64,000 nt of DNA from Toxoplasma gondii ME49 (taxonomy: Eukaryota; Apicomplexa; Conoidasida; Eucoccidiorida; Sarcocystidae), in NCBI RefSeq assembly GCF_000006565.2, contig NC_031469.1, forward strand, positions 310,001-374,000, read 5' to 3'. Below the pieces are notes generated by a model. It saw only the letters and a program-made list of their open reading frames with translations. It made no database searches and had not been told where the DNA came from. Position 1 is the stretch's first letter. Every line of letters starts with the position of its first letter. Shown piece by piece: positions 1 to 14,106 of this stretch. The translations under genes and the position numbers were made by a program.

Positions 1-3000
1 GCAGACGAGACGGTCTAAACGCGGACGACAGACGGCAAGAAACTGGTCAACGGCGGTTCCTCAGTGTGACAACGCGCACGAACAGCAGCAGACTCTCACG
101 GCTTACTCCCAGAATCGAGAGGTGACGGCTCTCGTCAGAGCGTACAGCGGGGAAAAATCCGACCGAAAGGACGATTGCTTACACAGAAAATTCGATACAC
201 CCGGTCTCCGCTTACTTGAGAGGGGAAAATGTTAGGAACACGAAAGGGCGATAGCCACGTTGTCCTCACCGAATGGCGTGCTACGTCGCTCGTTGTAGTC
301 ACCGCGCGAGCTCCCTTTCAAAGGATGATGGTATTCTTGTTCCAACGCAGAAAACTCTTCGTTTTCTTCTTTCGTTGGATAGGAGGGTGCCTCTTGGAAC
401 AAACGGAAACAAGAAAAAGGCGTTGACGATGTTTCACCCTCTGTCCGCGGTATTAGCTGGATCGAAGCCTAGTCCTGAATAGCCCAGCTGTTGAATCGGG
501 CGCGCGCTGAAGACTTTTGTGTGGCTAATGGGGCACTGTGCTACAAGGGTCTTTCGTAACTAATCTAGTGACACACCACACACTCTTTTTTCCATCGATG
601 ATATGTGGATCTGTACAACTCCCACCAAAGGGCGGAGCCATTCAAACCAATGTATGCAAAGTGGTGCAGCTTGATAGTGTAGACACGTGTTGGAATCGCT
701 CGACCACGCGGGAAGGGCAGGGAAAAACCTGGAAGGTTCTACGCCGTCAGGTGGACTGGCTCTACGTCGTGGGAAGAGGCAGAAGTGGTACCCAGTCGCT
801 TAGATAATCGAGAAAGCAAAAGAGAAATGGGGACCTTTAAGTCTTCCCCAAGTAAACGGCTGTTTTAGACTCCCGTGAAAACGTACAAATTAGCAATATA
901 ATCGTGTGTCCAATCGCCAACGACAGAAAAACGTAAGTTTTTGACGGACGCCGTACAATGAGTAATCCCTTTTATACACGTAGGATGGCGAGTTCAAGGT
1001 GCGATATGTCACGCTTTGCTGAGACAAAAATGGAACAAGGCCGGGCTCACGAGGTTCCCCAGCACGAAAAGTGAAAGCCTAAAAGAACTGCTACTACACT
1101 GAATAATCTGAAAGAAGTCTGCCTCAGTTGGGAAAGATCGAACAGGGTAAGTCGTTCAAGGGGAGCAGGCAAAACCTGGATAATATATTTAGTGAAGACG
1201 GAAGCAGGCCATGATTTTCGGGTTTCATCATACCTCGGTTCTCGTCATACCCAGCTACGAAGCCTCCACATATCTACGAGGCCCTCATGGTTCTACCAAC
1301 AAGACCCACCTCCACAACAGCAACCACGTTGACCTAGCTCAGAAACTTCCAGAAAAAGATACGCTCCGGTATCAGCGCAAGACATCTGCACGCGCCAAGG
1401 CGCTTTTCACGTCAGTGAAATGTGCGAGCGTTCTATGGAAGGCAAGTGCGTTCGCTTCGAACCTCTTTACTACTCCTGGTGTCGGAAAGCACTCTCCATT
1501 ACAGAGCCTGAGGCAGTTCTCTACCACTGCCCGGAATTACCCTGATCCGCTGCCGTCAAAATTTCGATGAAACGACACATTTTTAAAGATAGTTTGTGTG
1601 ATATTGAGGTACAGTTCATGCGCAGTACTCGTTCACTAGTGTAACAAGTAGCTAAGTTTATGTTGAACAGAAATACCCCTTCTTCGGGAGACGGATTCAC
1701 TTTCCAACCAGGCACCATTGGAAATGCGCAAACTTCGCATACACTACTTCCCCACCACACACACCCTGACCCTACACTACCCGCCAAGTCACACGCGGGA
1801 ATAAATTTCACTTTTTTGTTACAGAACTGTACTACCGTAATACTTGCACTACCCCTTCAATTTGCGTTGTGACAGCGGGAGGAAGGAGAAACGAGAAAAC
1901 CGCTGGGAAAAGGCGCCTATGATGAACAGTTTATTGCTCCCTCTTAGGCACACGACGGGAAACTGTACACTACAACGGGTCAATAAAACCTGGTGTCAGT
2001 TAACCAGATGTACACTGGCCCGCCTTGAAAGAAAGCTCATCCCTCCGTGTATTCCTGACATCTCAAGGGACGTGCGTCGCCAACTTCGTGCTGTGCGTTA
2101 CTTCCACAGCCTCTACAGACGACGCGACTGCCGCTTCAACACGCACCATCCCGCTGCTTCGTCCGTAAAAACATACTCCCCGAATCCGCTTTATGAGACC
2201 AAAACCAGACAGGAAACAGAACACTGTCATTTGAAGAAACGGCATCTCTTACACGGACAGTGTTGTCTCCATCGACATACCGTCGCGTTCGCAATCATGT
2301 TGGCAGGATTCGTCAACGAAAAAAATCGAACGGATTGGATAACCTCCTCAGACTAGATGCTCGCGTGAACAACCTCCCAAAAAGCAACGATCCAAAAAAC
2401 ACCGTCACCATCACCTAATTGGTAACACCTGCCCCCAGCCATGTGTATCCTCTCCATCAAGCCTCAAAAAAATTCCCACACTGCAACTCACTGCGATATC
2501 CACAGAGGACGCAACGGACAAAAGTACGTATTTTGATGACGATTGAAGCCACTTGGAGCGTCTCGTGAGGTGTGACACTGTAGACGGTAAACATCAGTCC
2601 GTGGATGCGGAATGCTATATATGCGGAAAGTGAAAGATGAGCACCCACGCCGTTTCCGCCAACCGAGCCACCTCCCACAAGTCTGCACTACTAGAGCGTT
2701 CTTAGAGTAAAAACGGACCGCGCACACAGAACACACTTTGATAAACGGCGGAATCGACAGCGCCGCTACTTCTCCTGGTCAATGCCACTACAATCACGAG
2801 CATGCGCCAGCATTTCCAGAGCTGAAAAAAACGCCGTTAGCGAATTCTCTGCGCCGCATTCACCGACTATGAATGTCCGCAACCAGAAGATGCTCACGAA
2901 CACCGACCGCTCCCTGCCGGTGTCCTTCCATACACCAGAACAAAAAACCGCAGTTCCCTCTGTTCACATCGACCGAACATCATTTTTCTGCACTACGAAG

Positions 3001-3477
3001 TCTACGCTACGGAGAAAGACGGCTTCCGCGCCTTCTGCTGGGAACTTAGTCTTGAAGAACACTGCGGTCTCTGCCAGTCCTTACGCCCGCCGTACCGCGA
3101 AGCCATAAGCTCTATGAATATGACTCATTAGATCGTCAACTCCAGCCTCTAGTTCACGGCCCTATCGATCTATACAATTCTGCGTTAGACACCGTCCGTA
3201 CGCGTAGTTCCGTAACGAGTTCTCCCCTATCCGCACGAGGTCCCATTCGACCGGCAGTAATCGCGCGTCCGTTCTACCACGATTCGTACGTTATCAAAAT
3301 CCCGATGAGCTCTGACGCTTCCCTCGGAACACACTGGTTGCCTGTTTCTAGTTCCCACGTGGTGCGCCCACACTGACACCTACGACAACTTATGATAAAA
3401 CTCCCTCGTGTCTTCAAAGGCGTCCGCTAAAAACTCCCTAGAAGAAACAGTATCTGACACTCGGAGGACCCCACCCT
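1..3477. other. Gene-poor flank, no supported gene
   Basis: Only short open frames in several phases occur here. None shows a recognisable domain, a splice-compatible chain or the biased composition seen in the genes of this window. The right part probably holds the 3' untranslated region and polyadenylation site of the minus-strand gene that stops at 3478. I saw no tRNA, rRNA or mobile-element signature. Confidence 0.5.
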
Positions 3478-6400
3478 TCACATGCGCACTGACACATTTT
3501 GCTGGGCAGGGGTGAGGCTTTCACCGGGAGATCCCTGATTCCACGAAGAACTCGCCTCCCCCTGTCCGTCCATGTCTTCCCACTGCGACTCAAGGTCGTC
3601 TTTCTCGGTCCTTTCCAAAAGAGAGGCGGCAGCAGCTACAGCCGCCTCTTCGCCCACCGCTTGAAACATTTCAATCATCAGCTCTACGCATGCAGCTGTC
3701 GTACGCGAGTCTTCGCTACCACACGTCTTCTCACCTGCCTCCTCCGCTTCCTCGAAGTTTCCGTCAGCCCCGTCGCCTAGCTGTGTCTCTGCACGCAAGC
3801 CCTTGGTGCCACTCAAGTCGATTGCGAGCGCAGGACGAGCACTACCTGACTCTTTGTCACCCCAAGTTTCCCCGGATTCCGGAAATGTCTCCGATCGAAC
3901 GACGGCGGCAGGAGTCACAGGAAGTGGCGAGACACCGAGGGTCCCAAGTCCCCCGTCTCCACACTCGCCGCCTTTCTCGAGACAGCTGATACTTCCTGAC
4001 CACCCTGACAAAATCTGGCTTGCGACTGGAGACAAATCGTACGCCGACGTCGTTGTCGACGAGGCTCGCGAGAACGACCCCGCAGTACAGACAGTCGACC
4101 GGCTAGAGAATCGGCGGAGACATGAGAGAGTCCCCATCGAGAGCGTTCCAACTCGCGACAGCACAGAACCGTTCGCCCACGCAGGCCCCGAATCCGCCTT
4201 CCCCTCTCCTTCAGAGCTGTCTTCTTCGAATTTCCCTTTGTGCTCACCGCTTCCTAGAGACTCGGCTGCGCAAGTGTCGGAGACTGGCACACTTGCCTGG
4301 CCTTTCCCCTCACGCAGAAGCGACGCGTTCCTTGATACATCTCCCTCCTCGTGTGGCTCGACACCACCATGAATCGCCGTCGCTTCGACCTCAGTGCACG
4401 CGCCTGCGGTTCCAGTACGGTCAAAGACGCGACATCTCCCCTCACCCTCATACCTGCCCACCTCAAGTCTCTCAGCGCACACCTTTGCCGGCACAGGTTG
4501 CCGTGAATCCGAAGAAACTGCCAGAAGAGACGACGTTTCCTCGTGACAAACACGACTTTCCTGGATCGACGCCTGGCGACTCAAACTCCGATCTTTCACC
4601 TCCGAAGCCGTCTCCTCGTTGGACTGCTGCTCGGTCTTTCGATCAGAGTTTCGAAAGCCTTCCTCTCTACCAGCCCGTCCTTCCACTGCCTGGACGAGAA
4701 GACGACGTGTCTGATCCCTTTCTCCGGACGGCTCGGGGTCGAGGACGTCTCCACTCGAAGCAGACACCGGCGCTGCGCCTGCCGCCAGACGACTCTGGGC
4801 TTCTCCCCTCCACTGCAGCGCCTCTTCGATGTCTTCTAAACCACAGGGGATGCCTAAAAGAAACTGCAGCTTCCGTCGCTTCCGCAGTTGCTCCTCCTGG
4901 TCGTCCGCCACGTTATCTTTGTTGCTCTCCTGCCGACCTTCGCCGGATGTGAATGTCTCAGACACGCCGCGTTTCACTGCCGTGGTTTTCTCCCCGAGGA
5001 CAGATATCGAGACACTTCGTCTGACCCTGGGCACCGGATTCCCCGCGCCTCCATGCACCACATGTTCCGCCGCGCGTTCCGCCGTCAAGCGCGCATATTC
5101 GTTGTGCGGCAATACACCTGCGATAAGGCACTCGATCGGGTCTACCACACTCACGCCGACTTGGCTATCCGCGACGGTCTGGGACCCGCGAGGTTCTCCC
5201 AGGCGTGCTTTCCTCGCAAACTCCTTGGCCAGCGTCGCGGCCTCAACTGGCAATCGGGGAACCGATTTCTCTGAATCCCCAGCTATCGAGAACGCCTTCG
5301 CCTCGCCAGCCTTCTCTCCAAGAAAGCCTTCTCCGGCTTCCACCTCCGCATGCCTCTGACGCCAGGCTCCGTAGGACTCTGAGGCTTGCATACAGTCCGA
5401 TCGACTTCGACTGTCCTCCTTTGCGTCACCCAGGCTGGATCCGTTCGTCGCCGGGGACCGACAAGCCCCCTTCGCCTTCGCCGAGGACACCTGCGACGTC
5501 GACAGTGTCTCTCTGTTGCCTTCAAAACGGGATCCACACGGTCCTTCCGACCCGACCTGAGCGCAGTTCCACAGTCCAGCGAGGTTGTCATTTTCGGCGT
5601 CGCAGCCTTCGCTGGAAACCGCATGGCCTGGCAAAGTCGTCCCCCCCCGCTCAGAGGGTACCGCGCGCAGGGCGTGTCGAGAGGACCGGCCAGCCATCTG
5701 GTCCTTCTTGTGGCCTTCAAGGCGACTCCGCAGCACCGCCGCAGCTGCCGCATGCAAGGCGTCGAGCTGGTGTTGAGTCGCGTCAGGCGCCGACGATGCG
5801 TGACCGCTGTGACTCGCCCCTCGCCCGTGGGTACCAGGCAATAAAGAACGTCTGCCGCAATCTTGCTTATCTCGTCGCGGAGTGTCCCTGGCTCTGCGGG
5901 GACCAGCGTTTCTGGCGTTCGGAGCTGCAGAGGCGGCGCGGCACGACCCGGCCCGGAGAAGCACCGCGGAGCTGCCGGCCTTGCCGTCTTTGTCCACTCG
6001 ACGGTCGCTGGCATGCCCTGCTTGGATCCCAGGTTCTCGGGGCTTCACTGCGACTGCAGCCTTCGCCAGGCCAGGCATGGTCTCCAGCTGCCCCTGTCGT
6101 CGGACTACTGTCCTTCTGGGAGGAAACGGTGACGCTGTGGTGCCGGCTGCGCTTCGAGAGAAACGCACATTCAACGAAGCGATTCGTGCTTCGGCCAGCG
6201 TGCGAATCGGGGCGCCCGGCCCCCAACTCTGGACTGGGGGGACCTGTCTGGGACTGTCGCTCGGCGCACCCTTGAGTTTCTCTGTTTGCAGCGCGGCACT
6301 TCGTCCGACCTCGTCTGTTCTTCGCCGCGACACACCCGCCTTAGACAACTCGGGCCGTGATGCCCCCGTTCCAAAGGCGCCACCAAACCTCGCCTCCGCC

Positions 6401-9400
6401 TCCGTCAACGACCGTGGCACGGCTGTAGGTGTCTTCACTCGTCCTGGCTGGTCTTGGAGAACAGCTTTGACTACGTCGCCGCAAGAGGGCGACCTCGATT
6501 CGGATCCTCGCGCGAAGCCGTGGGCGTTGTCTGTCGCGTCCAGACCCGCCTTCACGGAATTCTTGCAGGATGACCAGCAGCCACTCAGCGGCGTGCACCG
6601 CGCCTCAGTCCCGCCGACTTCTTTAGGTGACCCCGTCTGTCGGACGAGTCTCCCGAGTTTCTCGCGGCACTGCATGCTCGACAGCTCGTTCGCACTGCCC
6701 ACCGGGCTGTCCATCGTTGACAGTCTGGACGGACCCATGACTCGGTCTGCTGCCACCTTCTGCGCGGACGTCGGTGTCACTGAGATCTCTCCAGCTCCGT
6801 TTGCCTCTCGTAGCCTCTCTAGCAGGGACTCCAAAACCATTTGTGACCACAGTCCGCGAGAGCGCGCCACCGCTTCGAGAGTTTCAGAAAGCAGTGATCC
6901 GTTCTTTTTCGTCGGCGCCACGACCTTGCCTATCTCTTCGTTCTCTTCTGCTCCCGAGCCCTGCTGCAAAGTGTCAGTAGTGCGGTGCAGCCGCTCGTCC
7001 TCATTTGGTTGAAACGCGTCCTTCGATTTCAACTCCGACTTGCTTTCTGCCTTGGCCTGCGTGCTGCCCTGCTTCTCAGAAATCCATCCCAGGGACTGGA
7101 AGGTATCTTCGCATGCATCTGCGATGGCAACAGCAGCTGCCGCCGTCTCCTGCGGCCCGAGGAGAAATGGGCAACCACCGGAAAAAAGCTGGACCTGAGG
7201 CAAGCAATGCTTCGTCCTACACGCGACGGGGCAAGCGCCCGTGATGTCTCCGTATACCGCAGCGCGCGAGGCCTGGAGTCTGCGGAGATTAACTGGGTCC
7301 GCCCTCTCCACGAAGGTGCAGGCACTCGACGAAACACACCCGCCGTGAGAGCGGCCAGCACCTGCAAAGTTCCCCGGGAAGCCGCCAGCGCAACAACTTT
7401 CTGCAGCGCCCCGTACGAACGTTGACGAACTCTTGTCTCCACTTGCACTGCGGACCGCATCAGCTGTCGCCACTCTCCAGCACCCACTGCATGTGCTCTG
7501 GCCGCAGCTGTCCAGCCGAGAATCGCCTCTCCACGGTGTGACACAGTCCATGCCGCTCAGACTCAGGCATTCATGGTCGATCGTGACGCCTTTCTCATTC
7601 ATCACCTCCGCATGTCCCCTGGCCGAACTTCGCTCGCAGCCACACACGACGACCTCACCGAAGCATCCGGTAGTTCTCCACTCTCTGTTGCTCGGCGACG
7701 GGAAGCTCTTGGCCGCATTCAAACTGCAGGCGCACATTCTCGGCGGGACCGCACAGCGGCAGAGCCGTACCGTGCCACAACACGGTAGATTTACCTCATC
7801 TCTCAATTTCTCGCCCACGGAGACGTCGGAGCGACACCCTGGGGTCCCCGCGAGAAGGCTGTTCGCCGGAGAGGCAACCCCCAGCTTTGAGTTGGAGGGC
7901 GACATTATTTCCGGTGAGCTTGTGCACAGTGAGTACTGGCGCTTCGCGCCTGACGCCGACACCGTCAAGGAGCACGACGCTTCCGGTTGCGCGTCTACGA
8001 CCGCCGCGTCAGCTGGAGATAATACACTAGAGCCTTCTCGTCCTCCAAAGATTCTGGACGCCGGCGACTCTGAGCCACACTCGAGGCGGTTTTCGTTGTC
8101 ACTGCTGTTTTGGTTATTACATAGAGAAGCGGGAACTGGAAGATTGACACTTTGCTCCGTTGAAAGCACCGCCGCGGAGGACTCAGCTGCCACGACTGAG
8201 ACGAACACATTCTCGTCAATGGGAGGTGTCTGTTAACATACACACACACAGAGCAGAAAAGGGTATGACACAGATTCAGGCAGGTAGTTCTTCTGTATCT
8301 ATTTTCGTACAAGGCTTTCGTCGACACTACGTGACAACTGTAGCTGTAACGCATTACGTAAACTGTAAAGATAATGCTGTCCGACTCTGATACTTCACGC
8401 AGGAGTTGCTGTCTCCTTGGATAAAGCAAGCGCTGTTTGTAAAGTTATCTCCCTTCTTACCCGAACAAGACGGGACCCTGGGGATGAGGCAGCTACAGGA
8501 GTGTTGTCCTTGGATTCTTCTTGAATTGAAGTTGGAGTATCCTCTCCTCCTGTTCGCCGTAGAACAAGTCGTGGTCTCGTCAGCTTCTTGTTTTCCTTCT
8601 CCGCATGTGGCTGGCACTGCAGACTCTGCACCTCGCCTTCTTGAGTGGAGTCGTCTTCCTTGGTCCCCGCGGCCAGTTCAGCACCTGTCGACACGGCACA
8701 TCCGATCTCTGACGGTTGCGGTTCCTTGTCACGAACTCCAGTCTCAGAAGTCTTGCTTGGATGACTCTTAACTTCCTCCGTCGGCTCTCCCTCCATCCTT
8801 GGCTCCGTTTCTGCCAGTTGCCTTTCCGCAGACTCCTTCCTCTCCTCTCGATGCACGGGCACAGCGGATTTTCCTTCCGCCGCGGTACTCCCCCAGGTGT
8901 CCCGCTTTGCTTCGTCTGCGCTCTGTCTGTTCGGCAGACTGCGCGTTTCTCCCCCGCTACCGCGCGCCTTTGTCTCCTGGGTTGTCTCCATGTGTGATGA
9001 GCGCTGCACGGTCTCCGTGATATCCCGATTCTCAGAGGCTTCAACTCGTGTCTTGAACATCGTTTCAGAACGCGTTGTCCTCACCGTTGCCTCTGTGTCT
9101 TTTGACTTTTCAAAGTCGTCTGCTCCCTTCTCCGGTATCGCCGCGTCATTGGCTGGAATGTCTGTTTCTCTCCGACCCTCCGGAACAGTCTGGCACCTCG
9201 CCATCGCTGCGTCAACTCCGACTGTCTCACTCGCTGCAAGCGCCACACCGGCGTCGTCTTTCTCGGCGACGAAACGGTCGCTCTGCTCCCCGGACTTTCC
9301 CCTATCTGTTCCAGGCAGATCCACAAAGTCTTCACATCCTCTCTTGTTCCACACGCCATCCGGCAGCATGCACAGTTTGCTTATCTCGTCCGGGGACTTG

Positions 9401-9714
9401 TCTTGGTCGGCGGAAATGCTTTCCTGGTCACTGAACTCTTGGGCTGCGTGGTGTGCAAGAGACGACGGCGAGGACTGGTCCCGAGACTCCCCCCAGGATG
9501 CGCTGTCCGAGAATGCACAGGTGGACGCCGCGGCTTCACTGCTTGGAGGTGAGAGGTCCTGCTCGTCGGTATTGTCCATCTTTGTCTGAGAAAGACACTG
9601 ATTCGCGTCGAGTAAGTCCCCCATATCCGGTTCCTTACACGGCATCGCATAGTCCGAGACACCGCACACTCGCCTTTGTCTTTGCAGACCCGGAACCGGA
9701 AGACCGTTCAGCAT
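3478..9714 (-). CDS. Large disordered hypothetical protein, two exons
   Basis: I do not recognise this protein. Exon 1 runs 9714-8461 and exon 2 runs 8229-3478. The 231-bp intron has a GTAAGA donor after a CGG codon and a TTAACAG acceptor, both phase 0, giving about 2001 aa. The start chosen is the first ATG (9714-9712), because an in-frame stop lies just upstream of the preceding GTG. The protein is rich in Ser, Gly, Glu and Ala and looks mostly disordered. It has Cys-rich stretches early in exon 2 but no signal peptide or clear membrane segment. One island at about residues 1525-1560 looks less random: a basic RKRRK patch followed by LQFLLGIPCGLEDIEEAL, which could be a nuclear-localisation signal plus a short helix. 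Overlapping long plus-strand frames are judged shadows. That the locus is coding is fairly sure; the function is unknown. Confidence 0.72.
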
Positions 9715-11604
9715 GATTTCCCGGAGGCGTTCAACCACCTTTCACAGACTCCCCCGTGGGTTCGGCAAGACTCGCCTTGGAACCCTGTGTGCCACCCCGA
9801 CACGGCCGCCGGAGAGAGCGCTAGACACGAACGGCCGTTGGAGAGGGCGCAGTATGCCGTTCTTCAACGCAGAGTAGAGCGCGTCCTTTGAAGGAAACAA
9901 CAACGCACTGGAGGCGGCTAAATTCCACCGTGAAAAAAACGGAAAAAACTGTTTTCCCTGGCCGACTCTTGCCAGTGGAGTTCGGTAACGGAGATTCCCT
10001 CTCTGGTCTGATTCTGTGCACTACCTCAAGAACGGGTTTGAGCCCTGGACATACGAAGGAGACCGCAGCACACCTGAGTTGAGCTCGTTACCACGACTCG
10101 GAGACGATTCTCTTCACAGAGTAGTCTTCCTCGCACGAAAGTGTCCCCGTGTTCTGCAACATGTACACACTGTTACAACCGGATTCTGGGCACCGTTCCA
10201 AGAAGCCGGATCGCAGGTGCGATCGCCGTGTTGACAGGCTTTCTAAAGCTCTGGTAAACGGTTAAGTCGCGGAATCCGGACGACAAAAAGTGGACGCAAC
10301 GGCACCGGGCTTTTCCCTAATCTGGAAGGCGGTTCTGTGGCGACGGATTTCGGTTCCGTATCCAGGGCTTCTTGGGTGAAAAAACGCGAATGGCAGAGAA
10401 AAGCGACGAATGCACACACTGGATCTTGGGGCTTCAACAACTGTGGCCTCAGTTCTGCTCACAAACACGCAAGGCTGCTCCAGGTTGCCGACTGCATTTC
10501 CCGGACCCGCCAGACCCGAACTTCAGAGAGACACACGGACCTGGAAAAGCGAGAGCTGCACTAGAAAAAACGAGCAGAACGCCCGTCTCATGTGCCCAGC
10601 CGTCTCTCTGGACAACACTTCTCGTCCCCTGGGGGAGGACCCGGAGAGAAAGTGACAATCGGGAGATGTGGGTTTGGACATCCCGCGAAAATCGAGGGAC
10701 ATCGGGACGGAAAAAGAGACGCCCCCCCCCGCGCGCGCTTCACCCGCCAGTGACGAAGTGGCTAGACGGCACACCTTCGGCGATTCGACCTCAGACTTTG
10801 TCTCCAAAGAAAAAACCAGCGCTGCAAGATTTTTCTCCCCGAGAAAGAAACAGAGCGGCACGCCGGGAGCAAAGAGTCTGCAGAAACGGAAGTCGGATCC
10901 GCGCCCTCTGCCTGCCACCTCTCGGTCTGCAAGCCGAGGTAACGGCTCTCCGGAACCAGCTTGCCGCACTGGACGACTCCCAGCGCGGCAGAAGAGGTGT
11001 GCACATACAGAACTTCCCTTGGAAGGACGGTCAATGCGTGGCGGAGTTTGTGAACAGCGGCGTCGCTACACAGTCCATTTCTCTTTGAAAAGAGGGTAAA
11101 GGCCACACGGAAATGCTTTTCCAGGAAAGTGACTCGAGGTATGAGCAACACCTGGCCCCACAGTTCTCCCGAAAGGCGTTTTCCCTGGTGGGTGGCAGGC
11201 AGGCTCTGAGCGTCGCACGTACCAGAAGCCCTCTTTTCTCCGGCGACTCTAGGGGCGAAAGGTGTCGAGTAGACACAGGACGCGAAGACAGCCGAATCCA
11301 CTGTTGCAGAACCGGGGAAACAGACGATTCGAACGTTAACCGACCAGCATTCTGAAGCGAAAAGTGAAATGAGGAAATGGAAAGACGGCAGGAGAAGAAG
11401 CACCTGACGGAAACGGCTAAAAATGTGTTGCGCAACGTCTCCGGCTCTAGGATCGGCCAAGCGGCTCGTCCCTTAACACAGGGGGGGTGCGCCACGAATC
11501 GAGACGCGAGGAGCTTTGGGGCTTTCGGGAAAGTCCCGAAAGCAAAGCGCCCTGAAAGGTCTGCGAAGCAGCTTTGCGCGCCTGTTGCACCCGATTGTAC
11601 GTCC

Positions 11605-11629
11605 GGGGTTTGGGGGAAAGGGGGGGTGG
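11605..11629 (+). repeat. G-run cluster (possible G-quadruplex)
   Basis: Runs of 4, 5, 7 and 2 guanines are separated by one to three bases. The longest run can be split, so a four-tract quadruplex is possible. It lies in the long divergent intergenic region. Confidence 0.4.
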
Positions 11630-14092
11630 TTGTAAAGGTTCACGTGGAGAGAAATGCGAAATTGTGATGACCAGCCGTTCACACCAAACACACGATTCGG
11701 GCAGATGGCGAGAAAAACATTCATTCCAGGGAACACACAACGCCTCAGTCCGACGCCAGTGCGTGACACTCGAGCCTCTCAGTCCACGGAGAATTCGCAG
11801 TTCCCTGTTCGGGACGAATTCCTTTTTGCACTCTGCCGGCACCGCCGGATGGGGCTCTTTGGCGTTCTAAAAAGGGAATCAAATTTGCACAAATACGGTA
11901 GAAATGCATTTAGAGAGAAGTCCAGGCGTTAGCTATCGAGAATGTTTTGCCATACGACTTGATGCAACTGCTTGCCAGCGATAATGCCACGATTTTGCCA
12001 CACCACTTTCGCCGTGGCATACCCGGGTTGCGTCGTGGTCTTGAAAGATCAGGAGAACGCCGGCTGCGTTGCCGAATCTGGTAGCGCCGTATACCGCTTG
12101 GAAATTCAGCGAAATCGGGCGAGAGAAACTTGTAACCTTTGTGTTGCTAGAGAGAGAGAGAGTCAAAATGGGGGGGGGTCGAGGCACGGTGCTGCGCCTG
12201 GCACTACAGGGTTTTAACTCACACCGCAGAAGTTAGGGGTACGGACTTCGAAAAAAGCGAACGCATTCGCGTACCTTCTGGAACAGACACAGGGATAATA
12301 GAGATTTTGGAAGCCGCCACTTTAGCTAGACAAACTGCGGTCGCGTGGGAGGCAGTGCTTCGCTACAGTACAGGGCTTAACCGAGACAGGAGACGAAAGG
12401 CATTTTCAGAAGATGTGTGCTCTTGCGGGAATGGATGAAGTCACCTGCAGGGACTATTAAGGTTGCGATCCGTTTGAAGCTGTCCTGTCAAAAATGTACC
12501 ATGAAACAGGGGACAAACGATCGGGAACGTCGCCGCAGAATCGAATTAAAAACACAGATCACCGGTCCACATCTGTGAGTACTGGAGGTCTTAGCGAGGG
12601 ACAACGGGTTGCACACGGAAGACACCCGACACAGTGTGTGCGAGGCCATGACGGCGGTATGTGTGTGCCGACTTTATTTTGCGGAACGACCAAGCGCCAG
12701 AAGGGAAGACACTCGTGTTCGAGTGTGTTGCTCGCGCAAAACGTTCCTCGTAACGATGTAAGTATCGCAACTGAAATGTGCAGAAAGATAGATGTGAGAA
12801 TACATGGAATTACAGCTCACCTGTGCGACATTCGAGACAGAATGGACAATCGACCTGTGTGGAGGTTCCTGGGGGGGGAGGCGGGCAGGTCACGTCAACC
12901 AGTCCTTCCGGGGCGCACATCGTCGTCTCTATGAGCCTTTTTTCGCGAACGATTAGCGATTTGGTCCCAGCATTGGCTCGCAGTATTTTGTCCGTGTTCA
13001 TGGCCGCTGCCGCAACGCGTGGTGTGTTCCGGGACCTTGTGGAGGTAGCTATAACCGCGTCGCACATCGTTCCGCGCCTCGTTTCACCAGCCTCCCCGAG
13101 GAAATGTTGCTGCTAGGCCCGGACTCAGTGCTCTCTGGCGCGAGACACTTACCACGATATCTGTAGCGTTCCAAAGCTACTTAGATCGAAGGAACTACAT
13201 TACCTAGCATCGATGGCGGCTACATGGTGCGAAAGACGTGAACGAGTACGCCTCTTTGTAAGCCCTGTTGTCCTTGTCAGAACAGTTCAGCAGTATCCAC
13301 GAGACACAATGTTGTGTTCTATCCACCACCTACTCTCGAGTGCAGCGTCTGCTGCCAGCGACGCACTAAACACGAGTTGCGTCGCGTACAATTCACAAGC
13401 AACAGTTATGGGTAGAGTTTTTCTCTCTTTTTTTGTGGCGGTATGGTGAAATGTAGGTATTCCAATAGCTATTTTTTGTACAACAGATGCTTACACCGCC
13501 GGACGAGACGTGGTTCCAGAAAGGGAGACGTCCCTTTGATTCGCTGCCAGTATCCTCACATCGTTTATCAGATTGCTCCTACCTTAGTAAGCTCGTCCTA
13601 GGTAGTTCGGACTGGCTACGGCTTGCTGCCACAGCGAGGCTATTTTTCTCAGAATTTCCGAGATCCAACGGTAGACTTGCGCGAGGGCGCAGAGTTCACA
13701 CCTAGAGATCAGGCTTGCCTACACAGTGCTGTCGTGGTTCGCGGAACTTCATTACATCGATAAGCTGCAGAGTACGGTTCTATCTAGAAATCATCTAAAA
13801 AGTGAGTCTGCTGTTTCTGGCCCACGACAGAATCTCCGGCTCATCGGGCTCGGAGCCTGCGCAACAGTGACCGGAGGTAATCCTGTCAGCTCCACCTTCG
13901 AGTTTGGACTTACATACGCTTTCATTCGGAGAGGACATCTAGCAAGGCGTTAGCGTCATCATGAGAATCACCTCCACTTTTTCATTCGCCTACGGTGCTG
14001 TCTTCACGATCTCGTTGGCCAAACCCCGAATATATGTAGCGCTTCCTCTTTGCGGTGAGGACGCCCTTGTTGTGTGTCAGGACTCTTGTCGC

Positions 14093-14106
14093 GGGGGGGG
14101 GGGGGG
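14093..14106 (+). repeat. Poly-G homopolymer of 14 bases
   Basis: An uninterrupted run of 14 guanines in the intergenic region. Its exact length may be a sequencing uncertainty. A second run of ten occurs at 24902-24911 in the first kinesin intron. Confidence 0.6.

Noticed and set aside
3499..8236. Long plus-strand frames opposite the 1576-codon minus frame (for example 5205-6275, 5882-7012)
   Set aside because: They are short relative to the minus frame, change phase, and mirror GC-rich codons of the minus-strand gene. Shadow frames.
10372..11460. 238-codon plus frame and 232-codon minus frame overlapping each other
   Set aside because: Both strands are open at once, neither has family features, and no splice chain links them to a neighbour.
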